Shown: positions 13,896-26,540, counted from the first letter of the stretch. The stretch is 64,000 bases of DNA from Paraspadella gotoi (GCA_051294375.1 CM119269.1:16233010-16297009), one strand, 5' to 3'. Translations and numbers: made by a program. Notes: a model not told the origin generated them from the letters alone.

Positions 13896-15388
13896 TAGGG
13901 TTCCGTTAACCGTTAATTTTTAAGGACTTCGCTTAACCGTTAAAAACTAACGTTTTTAACGGTTTAACCGTTAAAATCGGTTAATTTTATAATTTAACTT
14001 AAATTAAAAATATTAATATTTGAAACTAACTAAAGTATTTAATGGTATTTTCTCCTTAACTCCGGCTACTGAATAGTCTTTATCTTTTATTTCAGATAGA
14101 TGAGGTACACATTATAGTTGATAAATGAGAAAATTGATTTGAAAAAACAGCATTATAATAAATTTTTTTTGCCTCATAGCATAATAAAAATATGAAAAAA
14201 GACAAATGAAAGAAAAAGCACAATGTAATTTTAATTCTGTATATTTTCTTTTCTCTTTCTCTCTTTTCTTTCTTTCTTTCGTTTTTGCTTTTCCTTTTTC
14301 TATTTCTCTTCCTCATTATTTTTATAGTTGTTAGTTTCTTGAAAGCATGTTTTCTGTTGTTAGTCTTTCATAACCATGACCATAAATATAAATATAATTT
14401 AAATATTGTATTAAAGACTTTCTTTTCGTTACGTTTATAGTTAAGTGAAAGCAAAGTTTATTTGTTTACAAACAACAGGTTTTTTATTTTTAAAAAAAGG
14501 ACATGTTTCGACTCTCACGCGCTGATGTAGACTCGGAAAAACTAGAGTCGAAACATGTCCGTTTTTTGGAATAAAAACCGGTTGTTTGTAAACAAATAAA
14601 AACTTTGTTTTCTCTTAATTATGAATATCAATTTATTAATTGAATTTTTAAATGATCGATTGATCAAAAGAGTTATTAATTAATAATATTTTTTTTAAAA
14701 TTTTATTAAAGTAAAGTATATCATCATTGAAGGATAGTTTTAGTTAGCCTTAATGTCTTTTCAAAGATTCATTCCTTCTATTGTTCATTTTTTAAATGTT
14801 TTCTAATATTTTTTTATATTAGTTTTTTTAAAAATTTTTTCATTCATTCGGCTTTATTATATTTACTTCTTTTGTTCATTTTAAAAATTGAAAGAAAAAG
14901 CTAAAAAAGTAAAAGAAGAAAGATTATTTATTTTTTTATTAGCAAAATAGAATATTATTGCATGTAAAAATTTGATTTGCAAAAAATATATGCAGATGCA
15001 TATTATATTTCAAAATATTCTTTGATGTAAATGCTTAATTAGCTGAAAGGAAAAACGAAAACAATTGGGATAAAGTAAGTAAAAAAAATACCGGAAGGGC
15101 AGAAAAAAAATGATAATAGATTAAAATGAAAAAGATTAAAGGGTTGAAAATAACAAAGAAAAATAAGGGGAAAATGTAGAACAGAGAGAGGGGGAAAAAT
15201 ATAGTGAGAAAGGGAGAGGAGAAATAAGGAAAAAAATTTTTTTTCTTAAAAAATCAAAGTTTTAATAACAAAAATTATACTTGAAATTTAACCGAATTTA
15301 ACCGTTAAAATAAATATATTAACGGTTAAGTTAAAATTATTTTTAACCGTTAATAACCGTTAACTGTTTAACGGTTATCGGAACACTA
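13896..15388. mobile_element. Non-autonomous hAT-like DNA transposon with perfect 8-bp TSD
   Basis: The left end reads TAGGGTTCCGTTAACCGTTA. The inverted right end reads TAGTGTTCCGATAACCGTTA, with two differences. The element is flanked by GTTCCGTC at 13888-13895 and again at 15389-15396. An 8-bp duplication with TAG-starting inverted repeats is the hAT signature. Further copies of AACCGTTAA in both orientations sit just inside each end (13.90-13.98 and 15.29-15.38 kb) as subterminal repeats. The 1.49-kb interior is AT-rich with no transposase frame, so it would depend on a transposase from elsewhere. A separate palindromic repeat (14452-14615) is nested inside. Confidence 0.88.
14452..14615. 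repeat. Palindromic repeat with hammerhead-like core
   Basis: Two arms of about 60 bp are inverted: 14452-14515 (AAAGTTTATTTGTTTACAAA ... ATGTTTCGACTCT) and 14543-14615 (its complement). The centre contains CTGATG (14522-14527), GACTC (14530-14534) pairing with GAGTC (14545-14549), then GAAAC (14550-14554) and ATGTCCG. The motif recurs at 58 kb. It lies inside the hAT-like element. Confidence 0.75.
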
Positions 15389-15525
15389 GTTCCGTCTTTC
15401 TAAATTTTCTCTATTCATTCATTTTTTCACAACCCAAAATACTACCTTTAAAAGTTAAAAAAATATATTTACCTTATTATCCAAATCAAAATTCCGATTT
15501 CTCCTATCTTTCTTTGATCCCGATA

Positions 15526-15626
<101 letters not shown>

Positions 15627-16341
15627 TTCCTTTCCTCATCATCTGTAATCGTTTTCCCCCTTTTATCTCTTATCACGACAATCACCTCCCATCACGTCTC
15701 CCCGTCCCCCATCTGTCTCCCACATCTCTCCGTCATGTATCCCCGTCCCCATTTCGCAACCCCATCTGTCTCCCACATCTCTCCCCCTCCTCTTCCCCCC
15801 ATCCCCCGCCACCCCTCTCTTTCGTCGTTTCCTCCCTCTCGTCTTTTTGTAGCGTTTTATTCACAAGAAAATCCTCCTCGTGACTTTCACACTGTGAAGG
15901 TCGATGATCTGTTTTCACGGTTGTACGTCGAGGGCGCGGCGAAAGGGCGCGAAGGAAGGGCGGGCCGGAAGGGCAGGGCGGAAGGGCAGGGTTGAATGGC
16001 ATGGCGGAAGAGCGCAGAGTAAGACGAGAAGGAGCGGGAATAATGGAGGTTAAGGCAATAAAGATCTCCTGAGGGAAGGGCACAAATTTTAAACTCTATA
16101 TATTTTAAAATATAATCTGAAAAACTCTGCATTTCTTACGCCATCGTTGTCACACATACCCATGTTTATTGCCAATGTTTTACGCTTTTAGCTCTTGGAG
16201 TAATTAGAAAAGGGACTATTTATAATCATTTTTGTTGTAGAGAAGAAAAAAAAGAGAAAATTCCGAAATAAAGAGCAACTTCGAGCGAGTTGAAGCGGAG
16301 ACAGAGTCAGAGCTAAAAGAAGATGGAGAGAGTGAGAAATG

Positions 16342-16420
16342 GTCACGTGACTCGCCGCTGAAGGGTTAAGGGTTCGCGCGGGTCAAAGGTCAGACTCTTT
16401 CAAGGTCAAAGATGACGTCA
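16342..16420. promoter_or_regulatory. Dense cluster of transcription-factor site matches
   Basis: Within 79 bp: GTCACGTGAC (16342-16351, a palindromic E-box as bound by USF/MITF/TFEB-type bHLH-Zip factors), GGGTCAAAGGTCA (16380-16392, a DR1 nuclear-receptor site), TCAAGGTCA (16400-16408, an FTZ-F1/ERR-type half-site) and TGACGTCA (16413-16420, a perfect CRE). All match known consensus sites by sequence. No gene start was identified next to it. Confidence 0.55.
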
Positions 16421-16468
16421 CAGAATGGACCATCGCAGAAAAATTCCAAAAAAGCGGCTGCTGTATGC

Positions 16469-16587
<119 letters not shown>

Positions 16588-17340
16588 CACACAAACACAC
16601 ACTCGTGCTTGACTGTGAATGCCTCTGGAACGTTTTTTTCATTCAAATTTGTGTAAACTAAATTGTGTAAGTGATTAACTTTATTCCCTTTTCTCATTCC
16701 TTTTCTTAACAATCGCTTTCTTGACAATCTCCTTAACATTTAGTTATCGTGAAAACATTTTTTCTCAGCGGCATAATCGCAGTAATAGACAACGTACATA
16801 AACAGACAGACGTCCAAATACACGGAGAAACAGATTAAGACACAAAGACAGAAGAAACAAAACAAAAAATACGAGGGAATAAAAAGAGAAGGAGAAAAAA
16901 CGGACGTATACGAATCCGGGAGAAAAGAGGAGGGACGCCGTCGTCGGAGAGGACAACGGGGTCTCGGGTTAAACGCGGGATGAGCGATCCGAGTTTTTAT
17001 GGTGCCATCGCCGTCGTCCGAGTCATTAGGCGCCGGGAGGAGGAGGAAGAGGAGGAGGAGTAGTATTGGGAAGGAGAAGACAAGAGAGAGAAAGTGGAGG
17101 AAGGAGAAAAGTGTGGGCAAAAAAAAAAAGGGGGGGGAGAGAGGAAAATCTCGTATCGCGAAGGTCGCGACTCCACGAGGCCACAACTTTGGAACCGGAA
17201 ATGCCAGCGGCGCCGCGTCTCCCTTCTGGGAAAAGGTTACGCCGCCGCCTGGTTGTGGTTTTTTTTTTATCTCTCTCTTTTTTCGAGGGATCTGTCCCTC
17301 CCTCGCTTCCCTACCCCCGGCCTCCCCGGTTCTGATCCCT

Positions 17341-17519
17341 CGCCCTTTTCCTTACTCTTTTCCTTTCTCTTACTCTTCCTCACCCTTTTCTTTACTCTTT
17401 TCTTTTCTCTTACTCTTCCTCACCCTTTTCTTTACTCTTTTCTTTTCTCTTACTCTTCCTCACCCTTTTTCCTACTCTTTTCCTTTCTCTTACTCTTCCT
17501 CGCCCTTTTCCTTACCCTT
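17341..17519. repeat. 40-bp pyrimidine minisatellite
   Basis: Four units of exactly 40 bp (17341, 17381, 17421, 17461) plus a partial fifth, with motifs such as CTCTTACTCTTCCT. Open frames here are repeat translations. Confidence 0.88.
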
Positions 17520-18111
17520 CAGCCTCCGCTTTCCCCCCCAAAAACTTTTTTCCCCATAGTTCTTTTTTTTTTTCTTTCTCTAGATTTTTTTTCCCTATTG
17601 AGAGATGGATGATATCAAAGGGAAAGTTTCGAGAGTTCCTTCGGCGAAGCTTTTTTTTTTTTACTTCTTTTTTAATGGAGTCGTTTCGATATATACTAGG
17701 GGGCGCTTTAAAAATATTTTTAATTTCGTTTGAATATATATAAATGCTTTTCTTTATAATAAAGGGAAATAAGTTTAGGACTTCATTGGTAACAGAAATG
17801 AAAGAATTATTCATTTCCATATTACAAAAATATATTGTTCGAATTTTCGCGTTCAAGTAAAACAATCTTTCTTTTCTTTTGGCAAAATACACGCGCGTAC
17901 GTACCTTAAAATAAAAGATTGCTGAGGAAAACTTATACATCAAGTTAGTCATAAATATTACAATGTAACAAGACAATTTAGAAGGATTGTTATTTTTTGG
18001 CGATCACGACTAGAACTTGGACTCAGGTCATTCCGCTTGCTCGTTACTGAGTGCATGAGGCGTACAATCTTTGTGAGGCCGAAAAGGACTCCCTCTTGTT
18101 TTTCCCATCAG

Positions 18112-18173
<62 letters not shown>

Positions 18174-18773
18174 AGAGTCCCTCCCTCAGTGGACATAAAG
18201 CGCCAGCAGCTTCTCACCCTTTCTTCTCCCTTTGGAAAAGGGAAATCTCATATTTCTTCAACACTCGCCTTCTCTTTCTTTTTTCTTCTTTCTTTCTTTC
18301 TTTCTTTCTTCTTTTCTTTCCTTCTCTTTCTTTCTTTCTTTCTTTCTTTCTCTTTCTTTCTTTCTACTTTTAATTTTCTTTCTATCTTTTCTTTCTTTCT
18401 TTCTTTCCAGTTTTTTTTTACTTTCTTCAACTCATTCTCATCTCCAAGGATTCCGATCTCCCCAACCTCTTCTCTATTTTACCCTCTCCCCTCTGACCCC
18501 CTTGGTCCCCCCCACCCGACATACCCTACCGCCCCTACTTCTCGCTCAGTCGCTTCAGAGACGCCATAGTAATGACCAAGAGGCTAATTCGCTGAGGAGC
18601 TGTTGGCTCTCTGGCCTAATGAGGGCGAATATTGAAAAACACACACGAGGCCTAAAATACGAGACTAGCTAGAGAGAAAAGAAGAAGAAAGAGAGAGAAA
18701 GAAGGAAAAAGAAAGAAAGAAAAACAGGAGTAAGAGAGAGAGAGAGAGAGAGAGAAGAGGAGAGAGAGGAGAA

Positions 18774-18816
<43 letters not shown>

Positions 18817-19953
18817 TATTCACCCCTTATTTCTTTTGATTGTGGTTAATTATTCCTTTTATATCCTCGACGCAAGGGCCTTTTGTTTCAATTTTTCCGC
18901 ACGTTTCCTTGTCTTTTGTTCGTTCGGGCTTTCGTCCGCAGCAGCGCTGATGGCGAGAGATTCTCACCGGAGGGTCGGAGATTAAGGTTGACCCAAAACG
19001 TGGGAACGTCTTGCCTTTCTATACGAAAATTTATATTTAAAATATTATCTGAATTCTCTAGCTTTCTACAACATTGGTTTCTTTCTAAAATTATTCATTT
19101 TTTTGTCTTTTTATTTAAAGAACGATAATTTTAATAATGATGAACAGCTTTATCTTTTACCTTTCCAACTCTCTCGTGCTTCTTTTCTTTCCTGAACCTG
19201 ATTTCTCATTTCGTTTTTTTAAGCGCCTTTCTTTATTCAGGCGCCTTCCTGATCTTCTCATTACTTAGAAACTGAGTACAATAAAACAACAACAGTAAAA
19301 AAAAAAACATATAGACAAAAGCAACAACAGCAACAAAAACACAACTGTGACGACGACGACGACGACGACGACGTCGCTGATTCTGAAAACGCGAGTTTTG
19401 CTTCGATTCCAATAAATCGCGATAACTTGCGATGACCTCCTGCTGACCTTTCAGCTCCTCTCTTCTTACTCTTCCTGCTCCTCTTATTTTTTTTGAGTGG
19501 CTCCTATAATTTTAGTCTCTTACTTAACCCACTATTTTATTGTTGTTTTTTTTTAATTATTTTTCTTAGTTATTTTCCGTTAAACACTCTTGCCGTTTTT
19601 CGTTGAAAGCTTCTTCTGTTCTTACACTCATATCACAAACAAATATTTTATTTTTCATTTCCTACCACTGTTGTTGTCCGTCTCGACACCTCACCTCACT
19701 GTATTTGACTCTTACATACGAAACTATTTCGTACGTCGTACGTCGTTCGTTTTGTTTACGTTTTTACCATTCGTCCATCAATTTCTATCGGCTACCAGTC
19801 CACTAGCTTCAGGTCTATCCGCTTGGGACATGTCCGCTTTCAGCCTGTCCGCTGCCGGTCTCGCCGATTCCGGCAAATCCGCCACGTTCTGTCCGTCGGA
19901 CTCACGATCTGGGTTTTCCTCTCTTTCCCTCCTTCTATCCCCCCGCCCCCTCT

Positions 19954-20255
19954 NNNNNNNNNNNNNNNNNNNNNNNNNNNNNNNNNNNNNNNNNNNNNNN
20001 NNNNNNNNNNNNNNNNNNNNNNNNNNNNNNNNNNNNNNNNNNNNNNNNNNNNNNNNNNNNNNNNNNNNNNNNNNNNNNNNNNNNNNNNNNNNNNNNNNNN
20101 NNNNNNNNNNNNNNNNNNNNNNNNNNNNNNNNNNNNNNNNNNNNNNNNNNNNNNNNNNNNNNNNNNNNNNNNNNNNNNNNNNNNNNNNNNNNNNNNNNNN
20201 NNNNNNNNNNNNNNNNNNNNNNNNNNNNNNNNNNNNNNNNNNNNNNNNNNNNNNN
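19954..20255. other. Assembly gap of 302 N
   Basis: Undetermined bases. Flanks are C-rich on the left and GTC/GTT-rich on the right. Confidence 0.99.
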
Positions 20256-20763
20256 TTATATTTTTTGTTCGCGATTCGCGCCGTTCTTCGTCATCATCGT
20301 CGTCGTTGTTGTTGTTGTTGCGTCGTTTCTTCTAAGGTCAGGGCGAACACACGAGGGCGTCGCTGAAAATTCTCGCCTGAAAAAAAAAAAAGATTAACTT
20401 TTCTTTCTCATTCTTTCATTTAAAAATCAGTTCGGTTGTTTTTTTTCATTTAGTTTTATTTAAATTGCATTTAATTTTGATGTATTTTTGTAATTATTTA
20501 ATTGATTTCCCACATCAAACTGGATAATGAACTTTGAATAGACGTAATCAGCCGATCAATTTGAATTTTAAAAGGAAGAGATTTCCGACAAAGTCAAAGT
20601 CAGGATCTTAGTCTGGAATCGATCTGGGGCAACGACAAGAAGATTTTATCCGTTAATTTTAACTTTTAGTATATTCTGAAGTGATTGAAATTCATCATCA
20701 CGACTGTAAACAAAATGATGACGTAAAATTTAACGTTCTCACCTAGAAGTTGGCTCCAGTGAT

Positions 20764-20813
<50 letters not shown>

Positions 20814-20897
20814 AAGCTCTCGCAGTTTCTTTGGCGAGAATGAGGAAAGGACAAAGGGTCTGGTCCGACGGTTCAAAAGGTTAACCAGCGGGCGTCC

Positions 20898-20912
20898 GGG
20901 TCAATGAGGTCA
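20898..20912. promoter_or_regulatory. DR3-type nuclear-receptor site
   Basis: GGGTCA, ATG spacer, AGGTCA. A single TGACCT lies about 60 bp further on. Sequence match only. Confidence 0.3.
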
Positions 20913-21391
20913 GACGCATATGGCCCTTTTGGATTCCATTCCGGTGGCATTCCATAGTTTGACCTCTGGGCCGCCGGGCGCGGCCCGGGGGGTGGTGGTT
21001 GAGGGGAGGGGAAATGAGGGAACCTGGGAAATCCGCCTCCTTCTTCTCATCTTTTTTTAACCATTTTTTTTTCTTCTTTCATTTTTTTCCACTTTTTTGC
21101 TGTTTTGAACTATTGATTTTTTTACATTACTTTTTCTTTAGATTTTATTATATTCATTATTTGATAGACGGTATCATTTTTATTTTTGTCGAATGACATC
21201 GATTCTTTGTAATTTAAACTTTAATATGTCACTAAGGACGACTTTAAATGACATTGAAAAACATGATTGTGTCTCAACTCTCAAGCAAACAGACTGTATC
21301 ACTTTCAAGTAACTCCCTGTATCATTTCTCCGGTTAGATTTCTCTTTGACTCTTGACCCAGAATATCGATTTTTTTTCTGACTACAAGACG

Positions 21392-21424
<33 letters not shown>

Positions 21425-21543
21425 CATTACGATAAGGACGACGATTCTAAAAACAATCTCGACGAATAAGAAGACGACGACTGTGAAAACTATGATTTCT
21501 TTGTCAGTTAACAACACCGTATGAGAAAAGGAAAGAGAGAAAG

Positions 21544-21902
21544 NNNNNNNNNNNNNNNNNNNNNNNNNNNNNNNNNNNNNNNNNNNNNNNNNNNNNNNNN
21601 NNNNNNNNNNNNNNNNNNNNNNNNNNNNNNNNNNNNNNNNNNNNNNNNNNNNNNNNNNNNNNNNNNNNNNNNNNNNNNNNNNNNNNNNNNNNNNNNNNNN
21701 NNNNNNNNNNNNNNNNNNNNNNNNNNNNNNNNNNNNNNNNNNNNNNNNNNNNNNNNNNNNNNNNNNNNNNNNNNNNNNNNNNNNNNNNNNNNNNNNNNNN
21801 NNNNNNNNNNNNNNNNNNNNNNNNNNNNNNNNNNNNNNNNNNNNNNNNNNNNNNNNNNNNNNNNNNNNNNNNNNNNNNNNNNNNNNNNNNNNNNNNNNNN
21901 NN
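21544..21902. other. Assembly gap of 359 N
   Basis: Undetermined bases flanked by AGAGAGAAAG on both sides, so the gap probably hides a (GA)n tract. Confidence 0.99.
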
Positions 21903-22014
21903 TCGACTCGAGAGAGAAAGAATGAATCACAAATCACAATAGTGATTATTCGGTAAGGCTTTCAACGTGAAAACTGGAAATACTAATTTAATTTAAGTTA
22001 CTTCTTTCAAAGCC

Positions 22015-22141
22015 NNNNNNNNNNNNNNNNNNNNNNNNNNNNNNNNNNNNNNNNNNNNNNNNNNNNNNNNNNNNNNNNNNNNNNNNNNNNNNNNNNNNNN
22101 NNNNNNNNNNNNNNNNNNNNNNNNNNNNNNNNNNNNNNNNN
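22015..22141. other. Assembly gap of 127 N
   Basis: Undetermined bases in AT-rich sequence. Confidence 0.99.
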
Positions 22142-22384
22142 AGAAAAATTGATAGTAACAATGAAATAAGTAATTAGGTAAGAGATTAAGATTTTATGAA
22201 AATCCACATTAAAACCGTGAAATATGTTATTAACACATTGTCAAGATTCACTTTGAACCCACTTAATCCCAACACATCTAACCTGACATTTCCTTCTTCT
22301 GTCTCCCTCTCCCACTCCCTCTCTTCCCTCCCACTTCCGCCCGAGTTTCGTGTCCAGCTGTCGATCCGCAAAGTAAATCAGTGA

Positions 22385-22594
22385 NNNNNNNNNNNNNNNN
22401 NNNNNNNNNNNNNNNNNNNNNNNNNNNNNNNNNNNNNNNNNNNNNNNNNNNNNNNNNNNNNNNNNNNNNNNNNNNNNNNNNNNNNNNNNNNNNNNNNNNN
22501 NNNNNNNNNNNNNNNNNNNNNNNNNNNNNNNNNNNNNNNNNNNNNNNNNNNNNNNNNNNNNNNNNNNNNNNNNNNNNNNNNNNNNNNNNNNNNN
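22385..22594. other. Assembly gap of 210 N
   Basis: Undetermined bases ending in AGAGAGAGAGA, probably a (GA)n tract. Confidence 0.99.
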
Positions 22595-22689
22595 AGAGAG
22601 AGAGACGTATCTTTTCCCTTCTTGTTTCTCGACTTTGCGACGACCGAGTCAGCTAAGACTCTCGAATTACGTCGTCCCATTGGGGATGC

Positions 22690-23045
22690 AGGGTCTCGGA
22701 TTTCCTCGGAGCTTGCGTCATCGTCGTCTCCATTGTCGTTGTCGTCGTCATCGNNNNNNNNNNNNNNNNNNNNNNNNNNNNNNNNNNNNNNNNNNNNNNN
22801 NNNNNNNNNNNNNNNNNNNNNNNNNNNNNNNNNNNNNNNNNNNNNNNNNNNNNNNNNNNNNNNNNNNNNNNNNNNNNNNNNNNNNNNNNNNNNNNNNNNN
22901 NNNNNNNNNNNNNNNNNNNNNNNNNNNNNNNNNNNNNNNNNNNNNNNNNTCGTTGTCGTCGTCATCGTCGTCTCCATCGTCGTTGTCGTGGTCATCGTCG
23001 TCGTTGTCGTCGTCATTGTCGACATTGTCGTCTAAACTGTCGTCG
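22690..23045. repeat. (GTC/GTT)n triplet-repeat region
   Basis: GTCGTCATC-type triplets on both sides of the 196-N gap. Other triplet runs lie at 6737-6770, 10467-10490, 12070-12090, 19347-19373, 20290-20325 and 21392-21425. Poly-Asp or poly-Val frames here are repeat translations. Confidence 0.85.
22754..22949. other. Assembly gap of 196 N
   Basis: Undetermined bases flanked on both sides by GTC/ATC triplet runs, so the gap probably hides a longer triplet repeat. Confidence 0.99.
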
Positions 23046-24278
23046 TTGGTTCATACGTCATCGTGATCGCCGTCAGCGTCCATTGCGCAACTTTAAATTG
23101 TAAAAGTTGTCGGCCATTGCTTTTTAGACTTAACTCAGACAGCTGATCAACATCAAGCGGAGTTTAAGCTTTATTTTGCAACTTAGCTATTTTGCAACGT
23201 CGCTTATCTGTCGCGAAAAATATATGTAACTCGTTAGTCATGTACAATGGTGTCGGAAAGTTTTCTCCTCTCACCATCGTCGCTCAGGAGGAAACAACAA
23301 CAACAACGACGCCGTATTCGCAAGGGAATTTGGCTGGCGCCGGGTTCAGTATTTCCTCGATCGTAAGACGCCCGTCGTTCAGTCCGGCGGGAGGTCAATT
23401 TGCACGACCCGTCCGCGCACGACCAATTTGCGAGACCGGTCCGTCGGGCGGCGCTAAAACTGCGAGCGATGCGGGTTTTTTTTTAGTCTTACTTTATCAC
23501 GGGGCGCGCTCGACTGACCGATTGACCACGACGGCGCATGCGCGATAAATGGGAGGTGACTAATGAGATACCTCGTTTCTTGACTTACGCGTTTGTGGAG
23601 TTTCCTTGGTTTTTTTAATTCTTTTATGTATTGTAGTTGTTTTTTTTTTACCTTAAAGCTTAAAGCTTGAACAATGAACGTATGAGAGACTCCGGCCGGT
23701 CACTCTAAATTTACTTCTCACATTTAAGGTCATAAAAAGTAAAGATTATAGTTTAATTAGTAAAAGCGGGTTGTGTTTACTGTTTAGTACCTTAGAAACA
23801 GAGCGACGAGTGAATGTATTCGCCCAAGCTTGCCGAGAAAAATTTTTTTTTCAATCTAAGTGAGCGTCTGACCAAGAGAATTCGAGAAACCGAAGAAAAA
23901 AGATAAATTGAAAGAGAATGAATCAAATAAAATCCCGTGTGAACTTTCCCATCCTTCTTCCGTCCGCGTTTTGTTTTAAAATCGGAGAAGATCGTCAACA
24001 TTTGACCGACAAGAAAATCAATGTTTGTCCAACATTTAGTTCGACATTGAGCCAACACTAAAGTCAACAATTGGGTCGGAATCTTGGTCGTTCGCGGGTC
24101 CGAAGCGCGGGGAGGGGGTTGGCGGCGGGGGTGGGTGGTGAAGGTGGTCAGGGATGGTAAAGGGTGGAGATGAGGAGGAAGGGGTTCTGGTATGAGAAAG
24201 AGATGACCACTCTCGATGAGGGAAGAGACAAAGATATTGCGTAAGAGCTGATGTTACTTGATTGAACCGGATTAACGC

Positions 24279-24280
<2 letters not shown>

Positions 24281-24361
<81 letters not shown>
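24281..24361. repeat. (GA)n microsatellite, 81 bp
   Basis: Pure AG run between AT-poor flanks, upstream of the CCAAT-rich segment at 24.5 kb. Confidence 0.95.
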
Positions 24362-24363
<2 letters not shown>

Positions 24364-24516
24364 CTCCATCTTTTCATTGGAGAGGGGGTGAGAGAAAAGG
24401 CGATAAAAACGAACGAGGGTCACAATCTCCCGCCGGTTACGTTTCAAACGGTTTGACCACAAGAGGCGAGGTTGACGAATCTCTTCGCCTGAATTATCTT
24501 ATCTTCTCTGCATTTG

Positions 24517-24648
24517 ATTGGTCGAGTGCTTGCCCGTGATTGGTTGAATCCTCGCTCATCCTTCACGACGTGAATGGTTGGACGCTTTCGAGCGCCTCCA
24601 TCGGTGATTGGTCGAATCCACACTAAGCCTCAACTTGGCTCGGATTGG
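24517..24648. promoter_or_regulatory. Cluster of four ATTGG (inverted CCAAT) boxes
   Basis: ATTGG at 24517, 24539, 24607 and 24644, all in the same orientation. Three are in the extended context GATTGGTYGA. The next 150 bp (24650-24800) are strongly CpG-rich. Promoter-like, but no coding exon was assigned downstream. Confidence 0.42.
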
Positions 24649-24857
24649 CCTTTCCCGCCCGTCGGAGCGAAAAGGGTCTCTTGCGGTCACAATCGAGGGT
24701 CGAGGGCCGCGTAACGCCCGACGATCCGAGCGTCACGGCGCCGCGGGGACCGTAACCCGTAACCCGCGTCCCGGTCTGGAGTCTCGGCAAGCGGAACGCC
24801 ATAACAACCGTGAAACGTTATGAGGCGGAGAGGGGTTCTTCCCGGTCAAGAGTTGAG

Positions 24858-24895
<38 letters not shown>

Positions 24896-25369
24896 GTGTG
24901 TTAAAATGAAACTCGACGTTGATATTAATAAAAATAGTTATGTTTCCTGTCTTTTTATTTTCAAGTTTATTTTCGCAGAGGAATCACAGGGTATTCTAAA
25001 TGGAATCTTGAATGGAATCGCTGTGTTCGTCGCTTACCCGAATCCGTGACACGGTGACACATCAATTTGAGGCCGATGAAAAACTGATCAGAAGCAAATG
25101 AGGTAGACGTCCACAGCGAAACGGAAAAAAAGGCTGAGGAAAAATTGTAGGGGAAAATGGGATGATGTTGGGGAAAGAGAAGTGGGGAAAGTGGAGAAAG
25201 AAAAGGGGAAAGGTGGGGAATGAAAAGGAGTAGGGTGGGGAAAGGAAAGGGGGGAAGGTGGGGAAAGTTGGGGAAAAGAAAAAAGGGGGAGAAGGAATGA
25301 AGGATTCAAGGTGGGCTGCTTCAATCTTCCGGCTGTCAGAGCGAAAATGAGAGAGAGATTTGGATCGCG

Positions 25370-25411
<42 letters not shown>

Positions 25412-26439
25412 AGTCTAAAGAACTTGTTTGCCAAGCGAGAGGCGATCACTGGATTGGAAACGAATAAAAAGTAATGGATCAAAATATGTTTTGTATTTTT
25501 AAAATCATTGCAGGCAACAAGTCAATTAAAAACACCTGATGAGGGCGATAAAAAATAATCACAGATGCGCCAATATGAAAATTATAAAGTAATGGAAACA
25601 ATTTTACAGTACAGTATGAGATACGTACGTACCATGATAAAAAAAAATACGACTCCTCGACGTTCGTTTAAAACACGACTTTTGTTTAAAATAATTTCAA
25701 AAATTTCGTTATGGTTAAATGTATCTTCTATCTTCATTTGGACGTCAGAAATTACCAAAAAAATTCGCTTTTAAATTAAATATGGCCAGATTTTCTTTAA
25801 ATATTTTTTTTTGCTTTGGAATATATAACAATTTAATACTATTATAGCGTTTAGCGTTTTGATATCTAGTATTTTCAACGAAATACGTAAGCGAAGCTAA
25901 CAGACGATAATGATTTCAAAAATGTCGACGAGGATGATAATAATCATTTATAACACTAATCCCTACATATAATATAATAATTACATATTTTAATGGCTAA
26001 GAGTGAGGCAATCAAAAAGTTCCGATCTCGTCTGAGTCGTTTGAGTCACGTGACATTTTCACTCTGACACACTTCTTGAAGATTCGCTCTCGGTAAGGTG
26101 TGAAGATTGAAGTGTGAGGAGTGAAATATTTTGAAGCCGAGTCGTTTTTTTCGCCGCATTGTGAGTCTCGCCTGCTTAAAGTAAAAATCTTGCAAAATCA
26201 AATATATGTTGTTTGGATTTTTTTAGATGCTAATTTAATTTTCCCAATCCGATAAGATATATAGAATTTACAACCACTATTCAATGAATAGTATTCATTC
26301 AATACTTACGTATCTTATATTCAAAATACATATATACTGCGTACGACATACTTGAATTCACATTTTATTTCCATTATTATAATTAGTTTTTGTTTTTTTT
26401 TAAGTAAATTTACTTTTTTTTCATCCTGGTTAAAAACCG

Positions 26440-26540
26440 GACTAAAACGCGACATGTCGAATTGCGAGTTCGAAAACGGGAATCGAACGCGCGACCTTCA
26501 CAATCGGCCGTACAAGGAATCGGCGACGAGAGCGGCGAAG
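26440..26540 (-). other. Degenerate tRNA-like sequence
   Basis: The minus strand contains GCGCGTTCGATTCCCG, close to a tRNA T-arm and B box, preceded by an anticodon-arm-like segment. No D-arm or closed acceptor stem was found, so this is at most a tRNA-derived remnant. Confidence 0.3.

Noticed and set aside
19590-20366. Long open frames across N gaps, also at 21305-21937 and 22378-23066
   Set aside because: The apparent length comes from undetermined bases.
23192-23548. 118-residue frame in a GC-rich patch
   Set aside because: A low-complexity Thr run and irregular composition. No supporting splice phase or motif.
26440-26540. Functional tRNA gene on the minus strand
   Set aside because: A T-arm-like segment is present but no D-arm or matching acceptor stem.
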